The translations under genes were made by a program, and so were the position numbers. A model generated the notes under the pieces. That model made no database searches and was not told the DNA's origin. It saw only the letters and a program-made list of their open reading frames with translations. Source: Ignelater luminosus (lineage: Eukaryota > Arthropoda > Insecta > Coleoptera > Elateridae). Taken from it: 64,000 nt of DNA. This document shows, in pieces, positions 1 to 12,900 of this stretch; position 1 is the stretch's first letter; each line of letters opens with the position of its first letter. The stretch lies in assembly GCA_011009095.1 (NCBI GenBank), contig VTPC01090433.1:27203-91202 (forward strand), in the 5' to 3' direction.

Positions 1-149
1 ATAGTATCAGAAGCTACTCGGTTCATCTCTGAATACCATCACCAGTAGACATGCGCCTCAAGATTTCTCATCTTTGTTGTCGTCCTTTTCTTCTCAATTT
101 CAGGATCCTTTTTGTCATCCTCGTTTTCCGTCACATTGGATTTTAAAAC

Positions 150-440
150 CTAAAGGCTCTCAGGAACAAATTCATTTTCTGTATCAAAATCATTTGATAT
201 TGATGAGGCGTTAAAGCATGCTTGTCCGTGACATTGACCACAAACTGTGGAGCATTGTAACCCTACATTCCTACATCCACAGTTCATGCCACAACCTTTG
301 TTGAAATTGCAGAAGATTCTATTCAATAGTTCGTCTGATGCTGGTGGCAATAATGTTGTCGGCTTCAGGATCTCGTTCTCTAGATCTCATCCCCAATTTT
401 CAGGTTGGAAGTCCTTCCCTAACCAGTCTAGCTTCTCTAA
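150..440 (-). pseudogene. Relic of cysteine-rich CXC-type domain protein
   Basis: On the minus strand a 66-residue open stretch holds a dense cysteine pattern: CNFNKGCGMNCGC, then CSTVCGQCHGQAC. This spacing resembles the C-terminal cysteine-rich (CXC/TSO1-like) tail found in a repeated family of uncharacterised insect proteins. Reading upstream in the same frame gives a tryptophan-glycine followed by a stop and then further family-like sequence, so a stop codon interrupts the homologous region. No start codon, promoter or intact upstream exon is visible, and the window edge cuts the 3' side. The family assignment is from memory of the pattern; the broken frame is seen directly. It may be a fragment carried by a mobile element or a decayed host gene. 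Confidence 0.4.
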
Positions 441-766
441 AGCATATTAGCTTAGCAATACTGTCACCGCTTGACATTTGAGATTATGTATAGTACGATA
501 TAGAGGAATATTACCTAGTCATTCGTTCGGTAAAGTGTAGTGTTCGGGTAGTTCGTTTCTTTGCTGGTAAGTATATCGGCAAAGTTTACTAAATATAAGT
601 TTTGTCCGCACATAAATTCAATCGTTTTTTTGCATTTTTTTCGAAATGAGTTATAATAAAAATAACTGCACACCGTTTATCTGAAGTGAGCAAGAAATTA
701 AGCTACAGAAACGTATCTTTCATCTGTTTACTTTAGCTTTTATGATTCTATGATCTATTAATTATG

Positions 767-2152
767 TATACAGTATGTCCATTTTGCTGGTCTTCCCCTG
801 AATGTTTGGGAATAAGACAACACGTCTTACAATACAGGGATATCTTTGTGTAATTACAGATTTACAAAATGGGTCATGTTTGTATAGTTTGTTTTCTGTC
901 ATACATGTCAATGTCAAAATTCCCAATTTATGCTGGGATTTGCTTTTTTTTAAGAAAACACGATAAGAATTATTATAAATATTATAAAACTTTAAGAATT
1001 TAATAATAAACAAGAATAAAACTTACAAGAGGCCCACCTGTAATAAATCACATGTATTTTATTTTATGTTTTTATTTTCATTCACTTTAACCTCATTTAT
1101 TTAATACCATCTGTAACCATAGTGACGGTTGATATGGCTGCGACATAGATACAAACTCAGTCTCTTTTATACAGAGTGTTTCTAAATTGCATGGTACAAA
1201 TATGAAGACGTTATTTTATGGTGAAAAATAAGAAGAAAGCTTAGATAAACTTTTTTCCAAAAAACGCTCTCCTGTGGAGCTACGCTGCCTTAAAGTTTTT
1301 CTAAAGAAAGCGATTTCTTTTATTAACTCCGCAACAACTGCAGTAACAAAATTTGGTATGTGTGCACTACTTATCAAGGCCTTTATTTGTACTTAATTTG
1401 TAAAAACTAATTTTGTTGCAGGGGTGGTTTTAGAGGTAGAGGACCGCTTTAATTTGCAGGACCTTTTTGTGTTTACAAGTGTTTAAAATCTATGCAGCCA
1501 TTACATAGCCCTGTTTTATTTGGAAAAAATCTTACCTCTTCAGTTACTTTTGTAAACATGCAGATTTTCTGAAAAAACTCCAAAAACCATTAAAGTGTAT
1601 CGTATCTTTGTATACGATATGAAAAACTGCCTCCACCTTCCATACACACTTTTTGGATAAAGACAGTTTTGACAAATTAGTTGCAAATAAAGGCCTTGAT
1701 AAGTAGTGCATATGTACCAAATTTTGTTGGTGCACTACAAACTGTTGCAGAGTTATTAAGAAATAAATCTCCTTCTTTAGCAGAACTTTAAGGTTGTGTA
1801 GCTCCACAGGGGCGCATTTTTGAAAAAAAATTTAAGTAGGTTTTCTTTTTATTTTCTACTGTAGAATAACGCCCATATATCTTTTTCAAGCAATTTAGAA
1901 ACATTCTATATATAGTATAGATTTAACAAGCAGGGAGTAAACAAAGTGGACAGGTTTGTACAAAAGTGAAATAGGAAATATAACCAAACAAATGTCAAAC
2001 GGTTGACTTAGACACTTTTTAAATTCATAGCAAACTATAGTTTAATTAACAAGGGTTGAACTTTTTGCAGAAAAGCCGGCTCTGAATTGTAAGACGTGTT
2101 ACCTATTCTCAAACATTCACGACAAGACTCGTAAAATGGGCATACTGTATAG
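767..2152. mobile_element. Inverted-repeat element (outer), about 1.39 kb
   Basis: The left end begins TATACAGTATGTCCATTTTG and the right end, read in reverse, begins ATACAGTATGCCCATTTTAC. The two arms align for roughly 75 bases, both running on to a shared ACACGTCTTACAAT. A TA dinucleotide flanks each side, as expected for a Tc1/mariner-type or related element. No transposase frame is visible inside. The interior is interrupted by a second inverted-repeat element at 1169-1911. Call it a non-autonomous DNA transposon; the superfamily is not certain. Confidence 0.6.
1169..1911. mobile_element. Foldback element with long inverted arms (inner)
   Basis: The left terminus ATACAGAGTGTTTCTAAATT matches the reverse complement of the right terminus near 1890-1911. 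The homology continues inward for over 200 bases per arm, through shared blocks such as GTGGAGCTAC (plus strand of left arm) and AAGGCCTTGATAAGTAGTGC (right arm; its complement is in the left arm). The unpaired centre is short and non-coding. The element lies wholly inside the 767-2152 element, so it inserted later or the two share a history. Confidence 0.6.
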
Positions 2153-5100
2153 TAAAATTTAAAATTAAAACTTTAAAATAAAATAATATAAGATGTAGGA
2201 AAAAAATAAGTAGGGTTCTGTAATAATCCGATGCCTGTTCAACAAACACAGTTATCTATTGTTAAAGGATTATCTTTCTTGAATAGGGTATTGCATTACT
2301 AATCTGCACAAGAGAGATTTTTGGTCAGCAGAAGGTGATGTGACTATAACTACTACAAAAAAGATTTTTTTCTCAGGCGGCGAGGAAATGGGAATCAAAC
2401 CCAAGTCACCCGATCGCTCAAATGAATTCAACAAGGGGTTCTTGTTACCACTATAATGCAGTGCAGTACAGTTTAATCCATACTACCGAGGATTATTTCT
2501 TTATAAAAGAAAATTATCGCATTTTTCCTTGTTTTCGACTATTGTACAAGTATGCATACGTGATTGCCTATAATCTAAGTAATCTACAAGTTCGAATTGC
2601 AATTTTTATGTCTCGCAGTTCTCGAGATATTAGCAGCAACTTTTGAAAAACATGGAAACACAAAGAAATCTTTTTCGAGAAACTAAACAATTTTTTTTGT
2701 TTCTTGCTTGACTAGAGGAGCAGTTTTACTGAATTTCAAGAAAATCGGAGATGGTCAGATTCAACTGACAGCCGATTGTGTGTAGAATTCTTTTCTCATT
2801 TCTAAAGATCTAAATGTAAAGATTATTTTGGGTAATCAAACTGAATACATTAATTGAAGTTTATTGCTCAAACCAAATAACCATAGCAAAGCTTTCAGGG
2901 TATTGAAGGGTACTCTGCTATGGTGTTATGTCCATTGAACCGATTTTGAACAGGAAAATCGGCAAGAGGAAAGAGAAGAATTGCTCTTGTCAAATTGGCG
3001 CAAATCTTCACAAGTTTCAGAACTGACACAGTTCATACTATTTTTTTCTAAAATGGTCGATATTGTTGCTTGCCGAAAAATTTACTAGTCCTCCTAAATC
3101 ACTACATACTATCTTTAGTTACGCTAAAACTTTCGGAAATGTTCAATCTCACAATTGTTCTTTACTTCATACCAATTTCCATAACAAAAGACGGAGTAAA
3201 GTTTTTATAAATGTGTCTTGCATACTGCAGGGCCTATTTATGGTATCCGATACCCTTGCGGTACCTTCAATTCTCATGAGTTATAAATAAATAAGAGAGA
3301 CACTAAAATGGTAGCGAGAGTTTTAAGGTTTGTCCAAACTCTACCTGATATACAGGGTGAAATTGAGATAGTTTAGAAAAAGTTTAACCACTTATTCGGT
3401 AGCTGTTATACGCCAAGAAAAAATATTTCTTTAAAAACCCCTCCTTCATTAACTAGAAAAGCACCCTTTTGGATATGCCAAGAAATTGCTTGAGAGTTTC
3501 CGGAATACAAATACACTTTGTGGCGTACCCTTCTTATGAGCAGGCAGGAATCGCATTAGAATACTGAAAATGAAAATTTGATACACATTTCTCCCAGAGG
3601 TTGCATTTATTTTTACCGCTGATTTCCTTCTTGTGAAAAACACATTGTTCATCAATCGTATTAGAATCCACCGAAACATTTGCATAAATCTAAATCCTTT
3701 CTACCATGCGTTTTGTGAGATAAGAGAGCACATCTTAATCAAACATCATTTCTAACGCCAACGTCTATGTTAAAATGACATCAATTTGTAGGTAAGTATA
3801 CGATCTTTGGATTAGGATACCAACTGCTATGGTTCATGTGGTTCAATAAGATTCCCTTGTACTCACTTGTATCAGAATCTTGTCTATTAACAGCTAAGAA
3901 TAGTTCCAAAAGAGGATCTACGATTTTATTTTCTTAGCAAAGAAGAAAACATTTTTCAGGCGAAAAACCGACAGTTGGTTTTCTCTTTTTTGCCAGAGAC
4001 ACGTGTATAATTTTGTATGCTACTTTAATATATTATGATATATCTACAGTAAGTATTTCTCAGTCGAATTAAATGATTAATAGAACAATTTCAAGTATTG
4101 GGTTATTTCCCATGGAATAATCTATTATTAATGCAAACTAATAGTTAATTTTCCTCGTAAGAAAGAAACCAAATTCTAGGGCAATTAAAATCTCTAATAA
4201 AAGCAATGTGCTTTCTTATAATAATACATTTATTTTAAAAATATACCTAACTATGAAGATCATTATAAATGAGAAAACACAGAAAATAGTCAAATAATTA
4301 AAGTAAATTAATCAATTTTGTTTGGGTACCCACACATAATATGCATAATTTTAGTTTAAAACATTTGATGATATATTATTATTTTTCTGTTTATTTTACA
4401 CAATTAACAATAGCAGTTTAAAATGTTTATATTCTCAAATAAAATCTAATCTTCTCATTAAACATTCACTTGAAGTCACGCAAAACTATGTATATGAATG
4501 ATTATATTCTTGACCTATTTATGAGCTATTGTTATTAAGCAATTTCTTGTTACAAACTTAAGAACATCATTTACCTATTATTTTTTTATTAATTCTAATA
4601 ACATAATTTCCGAGTAATTTGCACATTTTTAAGTTAAAACTGCAAACTTAAAACTTATCAAGTATGATATCGAAGTATAGTAACAATTATTATAATAATT
4701 GAAAGCCGTATTCTCAGTCTATATGTATACATTTATAATATTTAGATAAGAGATCTTTACTTGCATCTTCCGGTATTTTAGTACGGTCTTTATTTCAAGG
4801 TGCTATTTCAGCAGACAGACCATGATCGTTTTAACAATTTCCTTGCGTCGTCTTCTGATGCTTGAATTATAAATGTTGAACATCCGGGGGGGCATGTGCT
4901 CTATTGAATACTATGATTAGCAACTCGTTATCATCATAGTTCTAGTTCTTTGCGAACATTTCCACGCCACTGGTGGATCCCGTAAGAAAGGAACTGTACC
5001 TCTCAAGTTAACGTTACGTTCGCTCACCTGCCCGAAGAAGTATTTTAACTTTAGTATCTTTGTGCAACAGGCATTTTTAAAGTGCAGTTTCTTAAAGATG

Positions 5101-8100
5101 TGCCCTATTATGTAATAAATGTGAAGATTAATGATAACACTTGAGTTTAAATTTAATTAATTTCCGGATTTGTGACACTTGAATAAGAATGTAAGTAATG
5201 TAAACAATTTATTTCTTAGTTTCGTTTAATCATAATTATTTATAAATTAGCACGCGTTTTAAAATTATTAAATTAAAGTAAATAAAAATTACTGTATTGC
5301 AAGCATGTGCGTAAGTTAATACATAGATATGAGTTGTTTATTAGTATAGTAAACAGAATTAAAATACCTACTTAGGAATAATAGTAACAGACTAATAGTA
5401 ATGAGATTAAAATCAAATTTGAAATTTATTTTGGCCTTTGCATTAGTGTTATTTGTTTATATAATTCTTTCAAAATTATTAAGTTCCCAATTTTGAAATT
5501 CAATATTATTTGATGATATAAATTCTCATTAAACAATCTTTGTTTCTCAGTTATGCCATCAAATATTTCGCTCGTTTTAATTCTTTTTATTCAAGTACAT
5601 TTATTTCTTAACCATAAAACAGCGTTTATCAGATACTATTATTATAACTGAATGTCATTTTGTTAAATGCTTAAACTAATATATTACATTACACGGTATG
5701 GATCCACTAGGTGTATGCGGTTTTACTGTCGATGTCGTTAGAAATGGAAATTGTTCATAAATCTCCAAGTTTGAGGTTATGTGTATGCCTGAAAACACTG
5801 TTGTTTCTTTTGAAATTTCTATTAAATAAAATAAATTCTACTTTTGAACTAGTGATGATATTGCAAAAACTTAATTTTATTATCAGTACTTGCTCACAAT
5901 CTTAGCGATATGTTCTTAATAATAGAAATTTCTTTACTATAGCATATTCCAAGTTTCGTTGATTTCAAACTTAATTGTGTTGAAAGAGTCTAATTAAGAC
6001 ATTATTAGGAATTTGATTTGTTAAATTGCTAAGAGCAGCTACAATGCATTTCCTCTAACGGACAAACCTCCATTACTTTAAGCGAATTTTACTTTTTGCC
6101 TGACACAAAACGTAAAGTGAATCAAATGTTTTCACCGCTGTGTCTTTAAGTAATATCGATTTTTGTTTGAACACAAGTACAGTTTTTAAACTCCCAGATA
6201 CTCAAAACAAACGCCTAATTTACTATCTTACCTCCGAGAAAAGTTGTACATGATTTTGCAGATTGGAGTTATATTCTTTACATCAAACCAATAAAGTAGT
6301 GTTATTATGCCATATCGCTGTGTTAATAAAAAAATATCCACGAGAAAATGCAGAAGATGTTAATGACTGTAGAGCTTAATATAGCAAAGCAGTATTAGTT
6401 GTCTTTGTGATAATAATCATGGAAGTTATAGGATTTGAACGCATCTTAGCATAGACCGCACAAAGTGTTATTCTGCTCCAGAATGAGCAATGTATTAGGT
6501 TTACCACGAGTCGCAACAGAGTGATCTTTTTAGATAATATCTGGACGAAATAACACCAAGACAGTAGTTTGAATCGAACAAATCTTTGGCGACGTACCTC
6601 AAATCAATATAAATAAATTCATCAAAGCTTGTCCAAAATCAGATCTATTGGCAACTTGCTATTGAAAATGAATTAAATGAGCCTGACTTCTCTTTCTGTG
6701 AGAGAAGCTTGCAAAAACAATACTGTAATCCACTCCATTTACAAAATAAGAACATAAGCAAAAACATCTGAATTAATACTTTTTAATTTTCTTGAGCAAG
6801 AAATATGTATTGCAATCGAAAAATGTCAGATCTTTGGTTTTTAATGAGCGTTATGTACCAAGGCAGACTTGTTAGCTTCATGGGTAATGCCCGATGCGAC
6901 AGTTTGCCAACAAGAGAGAATTCTAAAAATTTCCAATTTCAGGTTAAATATCTAGTACTACATCTGATGCTCAATTTTTATCGAGTATGATAATTTGGTT
7001 GATCCAATGTTGTTTTCTAAAACATTCAGTATGAAGAGATTTAGTAGCGTCTAATATTTCATTAATAACTTTCCACAATTAGCTATCGTATTTCAAATTT
7101 TCAGCCATTTATCTTTTATACTTTTGAAGTGTAACCCAAAATACGATCGCCTGCTCGGCTCCGATCTGCATCCTTAAGTAATAATATAGATACTGAGCTG
7201 CTCAAAATATCAAAGATTATTTGGAGGTCGTCCAGACTTCTGAAATGTGGAATCAACGAACAGACACAGCTCGAAGACTGTTTTCTGGGAGGGTTACAGT
7301 TATCAATCTTTGTAATCTACTTGTATGTAGATTATGTCCCTTGTTGCAAATTATCTTATAAACAGATTTTAGATAACAAGTGATCTAAAAAGAATTTCGT
7401 TGAAGTAGTCCATGAAAAAAACTACGCATGTCTGAAATAAGATCTGCTGTATCATGTGATATAATGCATGTAGAACTACAACTGAGCTGTTGAACTACTA
7501 GCTCTGTTTTTGAAGGTCCTAAATGAAAACATTTTCCAGCATATCTGACGGATTATTTATTGATTCTATATCACCAAGAGGCGTACCTAAAAACTGAGTT
7601 TTTAATGTTATACATCTTTAATATTTACATTTCTTACATTAGGTCTCACGCTGCCTTCTTTACATTTTGCATTCCCCGTTTTCCCGAACAAGTTTATGTA
7701 ATAAAACGAACAGTTCTTTTAAACTTATTAAAATAAAACGCAACTTCAGGAAATTCTTCTTGAATTCCTCAAAAACATCTCGTGCAGAATTGGTTGCGAT
7801 GATCAGTCAAAGCCATAACATTAAAAATCGTAAGCAGATTAAGTTCAATTCAAATGAAATCATAGAAACTCGCCGGTGTAATTTGGCATTAATTAATTGA
7901 CGGGTGTAAATAGCGACTGCTTTAATCTCAAGACATGCATGCATGCATAAATGTCTTTGTCTATAGTGGCACGCTTTCATGAAAATTCTCTTGGATCACC
8001 CAATATAATTTATATGAAAATTTTAAAAATTCACAACTATAGTTCCATCTGAAAAGCTGTGCCAGAATATCTCTGAGAATGTGCATCCAAGCAATTTGTG

Positions 8101-9891
8101 CTCAGAAAGCACACCTGAGTGGTGATAAAATAGATGATTATTGCTAAATAAGAACTCTATTTGTCGTATTTCCCAATACCCCTCGTCTTCAACGTTCACA
8201 ACGCAACAATTAATTTTCTTCAGTTATTTGGCAGCTTTACTAGCTCAGTGATAGTCTAACCAAAGTAATGAGTTTTGTCACATGATGTTTTAAATACCTG
8301 GAGTTCCTTGAGCGATTCTTGAATGAAATTGTCCTATTGCTGTGTGTATGGACAATAATCAAAAGCAGACAAATCCTTAGATGTTTATACTTTTAAGATT
8401 CAAAATTGAATTAGGTGAAGATCTAGACAAACGAACGATTTTCTTGCTTTTGATTCAATCTTTTGCTGAATTGAAAATGTAGATTTGAGCGTTGTCTCAT
8501 TGATGATCATACGTCCTACCGCAAATATCTCTACATGCCTAAATATGATTTTTGCACTATTGTCTCAGCAACGGTGCTCAAGAATTCTTGCAGTTCTAAA
8601 AATAAAAATCTTTTGCAAAATAGGCATGAGTATGTAACATAAACACAGAACCTTTTAGTGATGAACAATGTAAAACAGTTTGCTTTGTACACAAAAAAAT
8701 AGAGAAGGCGAGAATTATGGGTTTGTTCAGCAAACATTAAGATACCAAAATATATAAGGACTATCACTATATGATTGATAAAAATGAAACACTCTACATC
8801 TAAATTGTAGATCCAGCAGAAATCAGATAGGTTTTCCTGACATCTTTGCGAGTCCAACTCAATTCGACTTCACTCGACTCTATTGGTAAGCACGCACGCA
8901 CATACCGGTTTCCCATGGTATGTAATTCATAAATAAGGTCGTTGGAAGGAAGTTTGTTTCAGTTCTACCAAAACTAGATTTGGCTTTTCCACATCTTTTA
9001 TTCTCAAATCAAACTAGAAATGATTACAAATCAATTCCTATTTCTTTGATACATTAAAATAAATGGAACAAAAGAATAACTTAAAAAAATTAACATTTTT
9101 GATTTTTGTATCTAATAAAGAATGGTACAGCTTTACAAGAGGCATGTTGATCTGTGGTTTAAGCTTTGAATGGGATTGAAAAAATTACATTTAATTGATA
9201 TCGATATAAGTCTACCGATAAACAAATAAATTGTAACAAAATTTTAATATAACACAATGTTCTGAAATTACAAAGCAATTGAAGTTATAGATAACCAGCA
9301 GTCGCGTGCACGTCCAAGATACATATTCAAAGTGTAATAAATTTTAATTCGGAAGTAATAATTATGAATAGTTATTAGTTAATTTTTGGGCCTTTTACTA
9401 CTATAGGCCACAACTTTACTATTAAATTAATATGTTTGCACTAGTTAATGTAGGGTATTAAATTTTGATGAGCTACAAATTCCTCATGTGAACCAGAATG
9501 TAGCAATATCTTTTATTAATGACCCTCAGGGAAAGTGTAATATAAAAGTATAAATATGAGTTACGTTCTGAATTCTTTTTGCGCACTTGATATTTCATTT
9601 GATGACAATACCAGACTTTTCACAACTAAACTTTCTAAAACAAAATTAAATTTATTCTTTACATATCCTCTGTTTACTGTTGTGACAAAGTTCCATAGCT
9701 ATTAAAATTTCATAAACTAGAACCGTTTTATTAAAATACATGGAAAGAATAAAGGAAAATCAAAAGATAAAAGTGTGCAATCTCCACGATGAATATTCAA
9801 CTATTTAAAATAACCACATTAAACTGACCTTACTAAAAATATAATTAGAAGTGAAAACGAATGTATTTACAAAGCGCAATTCCTCACTGTG

Positions 9892-9911
9892 TATATATAT
9901 ATATATATATA
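9892..9911. repeat. TA dinucleotide microsatellite
   Basis: About ten TA units in a row, starting after GTG and ending before CTCG. Simple sequence with no associated feature. Confidence 0.9.
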
Positions 9912-12900
9912 CTCGTTAAAATTACAATAAGAAAACTTTCTTTCATTTTCATTTTTTTAATTAGCTGAAAACTTGTACTAATTGCTCATTGTTGCAAACT
10001 TGTTTTACTTTAAACATGTAATTAATTGTAATAATGTTACAATTAAAAAATGCCAGTGAAATATGTTTTTCATTTTTACGCTTATTTAAGCTATTAAAGT
10101 TTTTTGAAATCTCTGCAGTTTTAAATTAAGCAATAATACCAGATGTTATCTAAAATAACAAGCAAACAAACATTTGTGCTGTAGAAACAGTGCATCCAAA
10201 AGAATATCTCAACAAATCATTAAAAGATAAATTAATTTTTATATGAATGAACAAAGTAAATTTATAAGTCTTCCTAAACTAGAGCTATTGTGATTTAAAG
10301 AACTCAATTTGAAATTTCTACTGCTTTTTGGGACACCTTGTATAGTTAGTGGCTACTTTGCGCAATCCTTATTCGACAATTTGATTCGATTCGACTTTGC
10401 ACATGATGTTATGTTATGTTCGTTTAGAGTCTTGATCTTCAACAAAGATTAGGTACCTGTTGTGTGCCACACTGAATGGAAAGTATGTAGCTGTTTATTA
10501 AAAATTTCGGAAATTTTTCTCTCATACGTGATTTATTACATTTAATTTTCCCAAGATATGCTCTCATTCTGTTTATAAAGATAAAAAACAATTTTCACAA
10601 AGCTTATTGTGACACGTCTTGTTGACATCTTATTATTCATTCTTATTGTTTCAATAATGTTAAGTATGAGTACATTGAATAGAAATCTGAATTAGAACGT
10701 GATTGGAATCACTCTCATGTTTCATAAATATACTGCATAAACACAATGAATTAGGGTTTTACACTACAATATAAAATTTGGAGAGTTGTTTAAAAATTTT
10801 ATTGTTTAAATAAAATACTGAGAAACTTCTACAGTATAATTATTAAGATTCTCAGAAGAGAATAGTCTGTTCAGCAACAACTCACAAGGAGCAATTCTGT
10901 GGGCGTACCCACTCACAGTCAGGTCGAACCTTGCTCAAGTTAGAATAGAAACTTCCTGACTAAGATCAATAAAAAATTTTTAAAACTTTTCATGAAATAC
11001 ATTAACGACAGAGCAGAAATGTAAATGAATCCATGAAGGCAATCTTTTGCAAAGGACAACTGTGATGGACCTCTTGTGCATTCTGCTCTGAATTAATGGA
11101 TGCATTTGCACTGATGCTGTAAAGGCTCTTCTACAAAATCAATTTCTTTTGACGAAGATCTTTTGTCAATGGCGACTGTTTTCAGCCTAAAGTCCTTCCT
11201 TTCATCTAGAAGGTGGCGCAAAAGATATCAACGACAGCCTAGAAACTTTTGCAGCTCAGAAATATTTTTTTTTCTCTTACCTATTAAATATTGTGTAACA
11301 GTAGTAGTTAACAAGGTTTAAGACCCTTTTTATCTTTGATTGTTCACACTTTGTATTTTTTTAGAAAATAATGAAACACTAAGAGGGTAACACTAAATAT
11401 TTCAGAATTTATATTAATTTAGTAGAATCCATCATTACTAGCAGGAGGTTTGTCTAAGATTCACTGAATCACTAAATCAGTTTATTTCCATTAGCTTTTA
11501 CCATCAAGTTGGAACTGCTCCATATGTGTAATAACAATAAGGATTGCATATAGTGGACATATACTCTAGCTTTGAAACTGAAAGCAATCATTTAACGAAT
11601 CTTATGTTATCACCAACATCATTATTTACAAAAAGTAGATAAAACATAGGTTTTAAGTTAGAGCCCTGTGGCACATTGATCTTTACTGTAAACTCGTTAG
11701 ATTTATCTTGGCGATGCTCTACAGATCGTGATTGTGAGATTTGTTGTTGTCTATCTTGTTTATGGATTTTGTGATGACAATGACAGTTTGAGCTATACTT
11801 AAACTGAATATCTGAAATTAATTGTTAATTGATTCTCTAATAATCCAAAGTTTAAAAAAACTATTCAGAATCAAAGTTTAGAACTGAGAGAATGACGAGC
11901 CAATATTAACATGTTTACAGATACGAACAAGTAGACGGTTTAGTTCAAGGGTGGCAAAACTTAGTTTTTACAGCCGAATCAGCTTGCATAAAAGTAAATC
12001 TATCAGCAAAAACTAACTTGAGAGCAGAGACCTAAGCTAGACAATTTAGTTTTGACGTTTTAACTGTAAAATACACGAATGTGTTTTATTGTTATGCAAG
12101 ATAGTCTGACCAATTTGGCCCCGAATACTAACCCCTGGTCTAGTTTGAAACTCTCTATAAATGAATGAGTATCCAAACCCCTTTAAACAATCGTTTGGTT
12201 GTTATAAATGACGTATGGTGCGTGTTGGTCCAAAAAAATTCTTTTTAAATATAGAAACCATGTCAGATATTACTTTTTGGCGCAACATAAATTAATGAAA
12301 TGCATTGTAGCTTGTAGAGATATTTTTTTTGTATCTTGCAAAAAAGCACCATTGACCTCGATCGTTCATTCTTTTAACTCAAATTAGTTTTGCGGTAATA
12401 CTTTTTTGAAAATTCATACATTACCAGTAGATACTAGTTTAAAGGTGGTGCAAATTTAGAACATTTGCTGCCACATATACGCTAATGTACAACAAGGTTG
12501 ATCTTATGTCCATATTTATATAGTCAGTGCTTGGATGCACCAAGCACCCCTAAATGCTCAGCTTACAAGTTAAATTCAAGTTGCCTATTTTCTTACCTCG
12601 AGTCTGAGTACGCGTACAAAGTCGTATTCTTGAATTAACATAAGTCTCAGCTATAAAATAAAAAATATGAATACGGGCATTATAGTTTTTAAAGGCAACC
12701 CACTGGAATATTAGAGCCAAATACTTTTCCATAAATGTTTGGATTTTATTTTCCTAAAAAAACTGATTTGATTTACAAAAGAATTCAAAAAGAAAGAAGA
12801 GTAGGAATGTACCAAAACAATCTGTTTGTGTTAGCAAAAACCCAAGTCATACAACACATACGTGTTTTAATAGTAAACTTCCCTTAATTACTAGGACATT

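Noticed and set aside
150..1000. CRISPR array or prokaryotic operon features
   Set aside because: No regularly spaced repeats, Shine-Dalgarno sites or dense coding occur anywhere; spliced exons and tRNA spacing show a eukaryotic genome.
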